Assembly: GCA_902781315.1 (NCBI GenBank)
Contig: CACZIT010000009.1
Coordinates: 16,247 to 80,246, forward strand
Length of the DNA stretch: 64,000 bases
DNA from: an uncultured Prevotellaceae bacterium
GTDB taxonomy: Bacteria; Bacteroidota; Bacteroidia; Bacteroidales; Bacteroidaceae
Direction: 5' to 3'
Part shown: positions 63,297 through 64,000 of the stretch, piece after piece
How the letters are laid out: the number at the start of each line of letters is the position of its first letter
Numbering within the stretch: the first letter of the stretch is position 1
Translations under genes and position numbers: made by a program
Notes under the pieces: model-generated
The model's database searches: none
What the model was told of the DNA's origin: nothing
The model's input: only the letters and a program-made list of their open reading frames with translations

Positions 63297-64000
63297 ATGG
63301 ATTATAAAGAATACCTTAACCAGATCATTCGCTTCAACGAGGATAAAGATTTCCTCGTGATGAGGGAAAAATACAATGAGCCTTCTTTCTTTGAAATCAT
63401 CTCCAAGGAAAGAAGCGAAACAACTTTCTCGTCTTTCCTAAAATGGCTGTTTTCTTGCAATACGTCTTTAGATTCAGCCTCCCCTGTGATGATGCTTCTT
63501 GATATATTGGTTCGACGAAGCAATGAGCAACAAAAGAACATAGTTTTAATCCCGGAGAATCTGAAAACATGGATTGTTTCTCGAAGAATGAAGATTCAAT
63601 CACTGCATGTTGAGACAGAACAACCTGTTAGCACACTTGCCCGGGATGTGTTTGATGCCTTATGCAAAAACAATAAGGATGAATATACAAAAGGCTATAA
63701 CAGCGGCTGGATTGATTATCCCGACTTTGTAAATGCGCTGCAAATTGCTTCAAATAGTCAGGATCGCATAGATTTGTTTATTGATTGCGATATTATTGAT
63801 ATAAGTGGAGGAAACAAGAAACTCCAGATTATCATTGAGAATAAGGTGGACTCCAAGGAGGGTGGCGCGAAAAAGTACAAAGAAAACACGCGCCTGCCTA
63901 AAGAGTATTTAGACGCCTCACAGACAGGGCGCTACTATCTTGGCACACATCGTACGGACAAGAATGCCAGAGATGTTTATCAATTATATGTCTATCTCAC
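63297..64000 (+). CDS. PD-(D/E)XK nuclease family protein, copy 2 (3' end outside window)
   Basis: 234 residues are visible, open to the window edge. MDYKEYLNQIIRFN aligns with MNYSDIQSKLLEFN of copy 1 at 55862. The shared block FFEIISKERSETTFSSFLKW, R157-I-D159 (DRIDLF) and E181-x-K183 (IIIENKV) fall at matching places. A QTGRYYLGTH helix corresponds to QTQRYYSAIS. Copy 1 has no counterpart to about 35 residues near 82-140. It is a paralogue of the same nuclease family, likely with the same two-metal site. Confidence 0.8.
   Translation, partial: MDYKEYLNQIIRFNEDKDFLVMREKYNEPSFFEIISKERSETTFSSFLKWLFSCNTSLDSASPVMMLLDILVRRSNEQQKNIVLIPENLKTWIVSRRMKIQSLHVETEQPVSTLARDVFDALCKNNKDEYTKGYNSGWIDYPDFVNALQIASNSQDRIDLFIDCDIIDISGGNKKLQIIIENKVDSKEGGAKKYKENTRLPKEYLDASQTGRYYLGTHRTDKNARDVYQLYVYL

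Overview
The window reads as a chromosome segment of a Bacteroidota species, most likely Prevotella or a close relative. The evidence is a SusC/SusD locus with a divergent membrane-spanning regulator, C-terminal sorting tails of the 'YDLxGRxV...LPKGxYI' type, an exbB-exbD-exbD-tonB set, the mre-mrdA-rodA shape cluster preceded by a purH-type gene, and repeated promoters of the Bacteroidota form TTTG-N19/20-TAnnTTTG. Coding regions are G+C-rich up to about 55.6 kb and visibly richer in A+T in the gaps after that. No rRNA, insertion sequence or classical CRISPR array was seen. There is one tRNA with anticodon CAT.

Layout. 0-7.5 kb: a sugar MFS permease, an aquaporin, Obg GTPase, an M23 peptidase, a small basic protein, a stand-alone AICAR transformylase and an esterase. 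7.7-19.7 kb: a large secreted protein with an embedded ribosomal L7/L12-like domain, a GH127/GH146-type glycosidase with tandem promoters, and a 1500-residue multidomain surface protein. 19.7-28.7 kb: rplS, a 5'-nucleotidase split into two genes, then rodA-mrdA-mreD-mreC-mreB and the IMP cyclohydrolase half of PurH. 29-42.5 kb: a polysaccharide utilisation locus with susC, susD, a lipoprotein, a lyase-GH88 fusion and a GH2 enzyme in one direction, and a SusR-like sensor/regulator in the other. 42.5-55.5 kb: tRNA, a START-like protein, an LptF/G permease, an aminotransferase, the TonB energising cluster with a PstS-like lipoprotein and a TPR protein, then a BspA-like repeat protein and a membrane-anchored Ser/Thr kinase.

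55.6-64 kb is an accessory island of mostly unrecognised genes. It holds two paralogous PD-(D/E)XK nucleases (the second cut by the window end), a fusion of a HAD 5'-nucleotidase with a truncated sigma-70 factor, a Cas4-like/DEDD double nuclease, three proteins of unknown function and two very small ORFs. Several of these genes share a promoter-like block, AGTAACTATATTA, whose -7 differs from the rest of the window. This island is the best candidate for an undescribed system, possibly defence or nucleotide-linked regulation, but its function is inferred from domains only.

Two 22-bp-period arrays of short palindromic sites, different in sequence but alike in build, lie in otherwise empty gaps at 11.1 kb and 43.5 kb. 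Most ORF starts were chosen from promoter position, signal peptide or paralogue alignment. All family assignments were made by eye from sequence motifs; no search was run.
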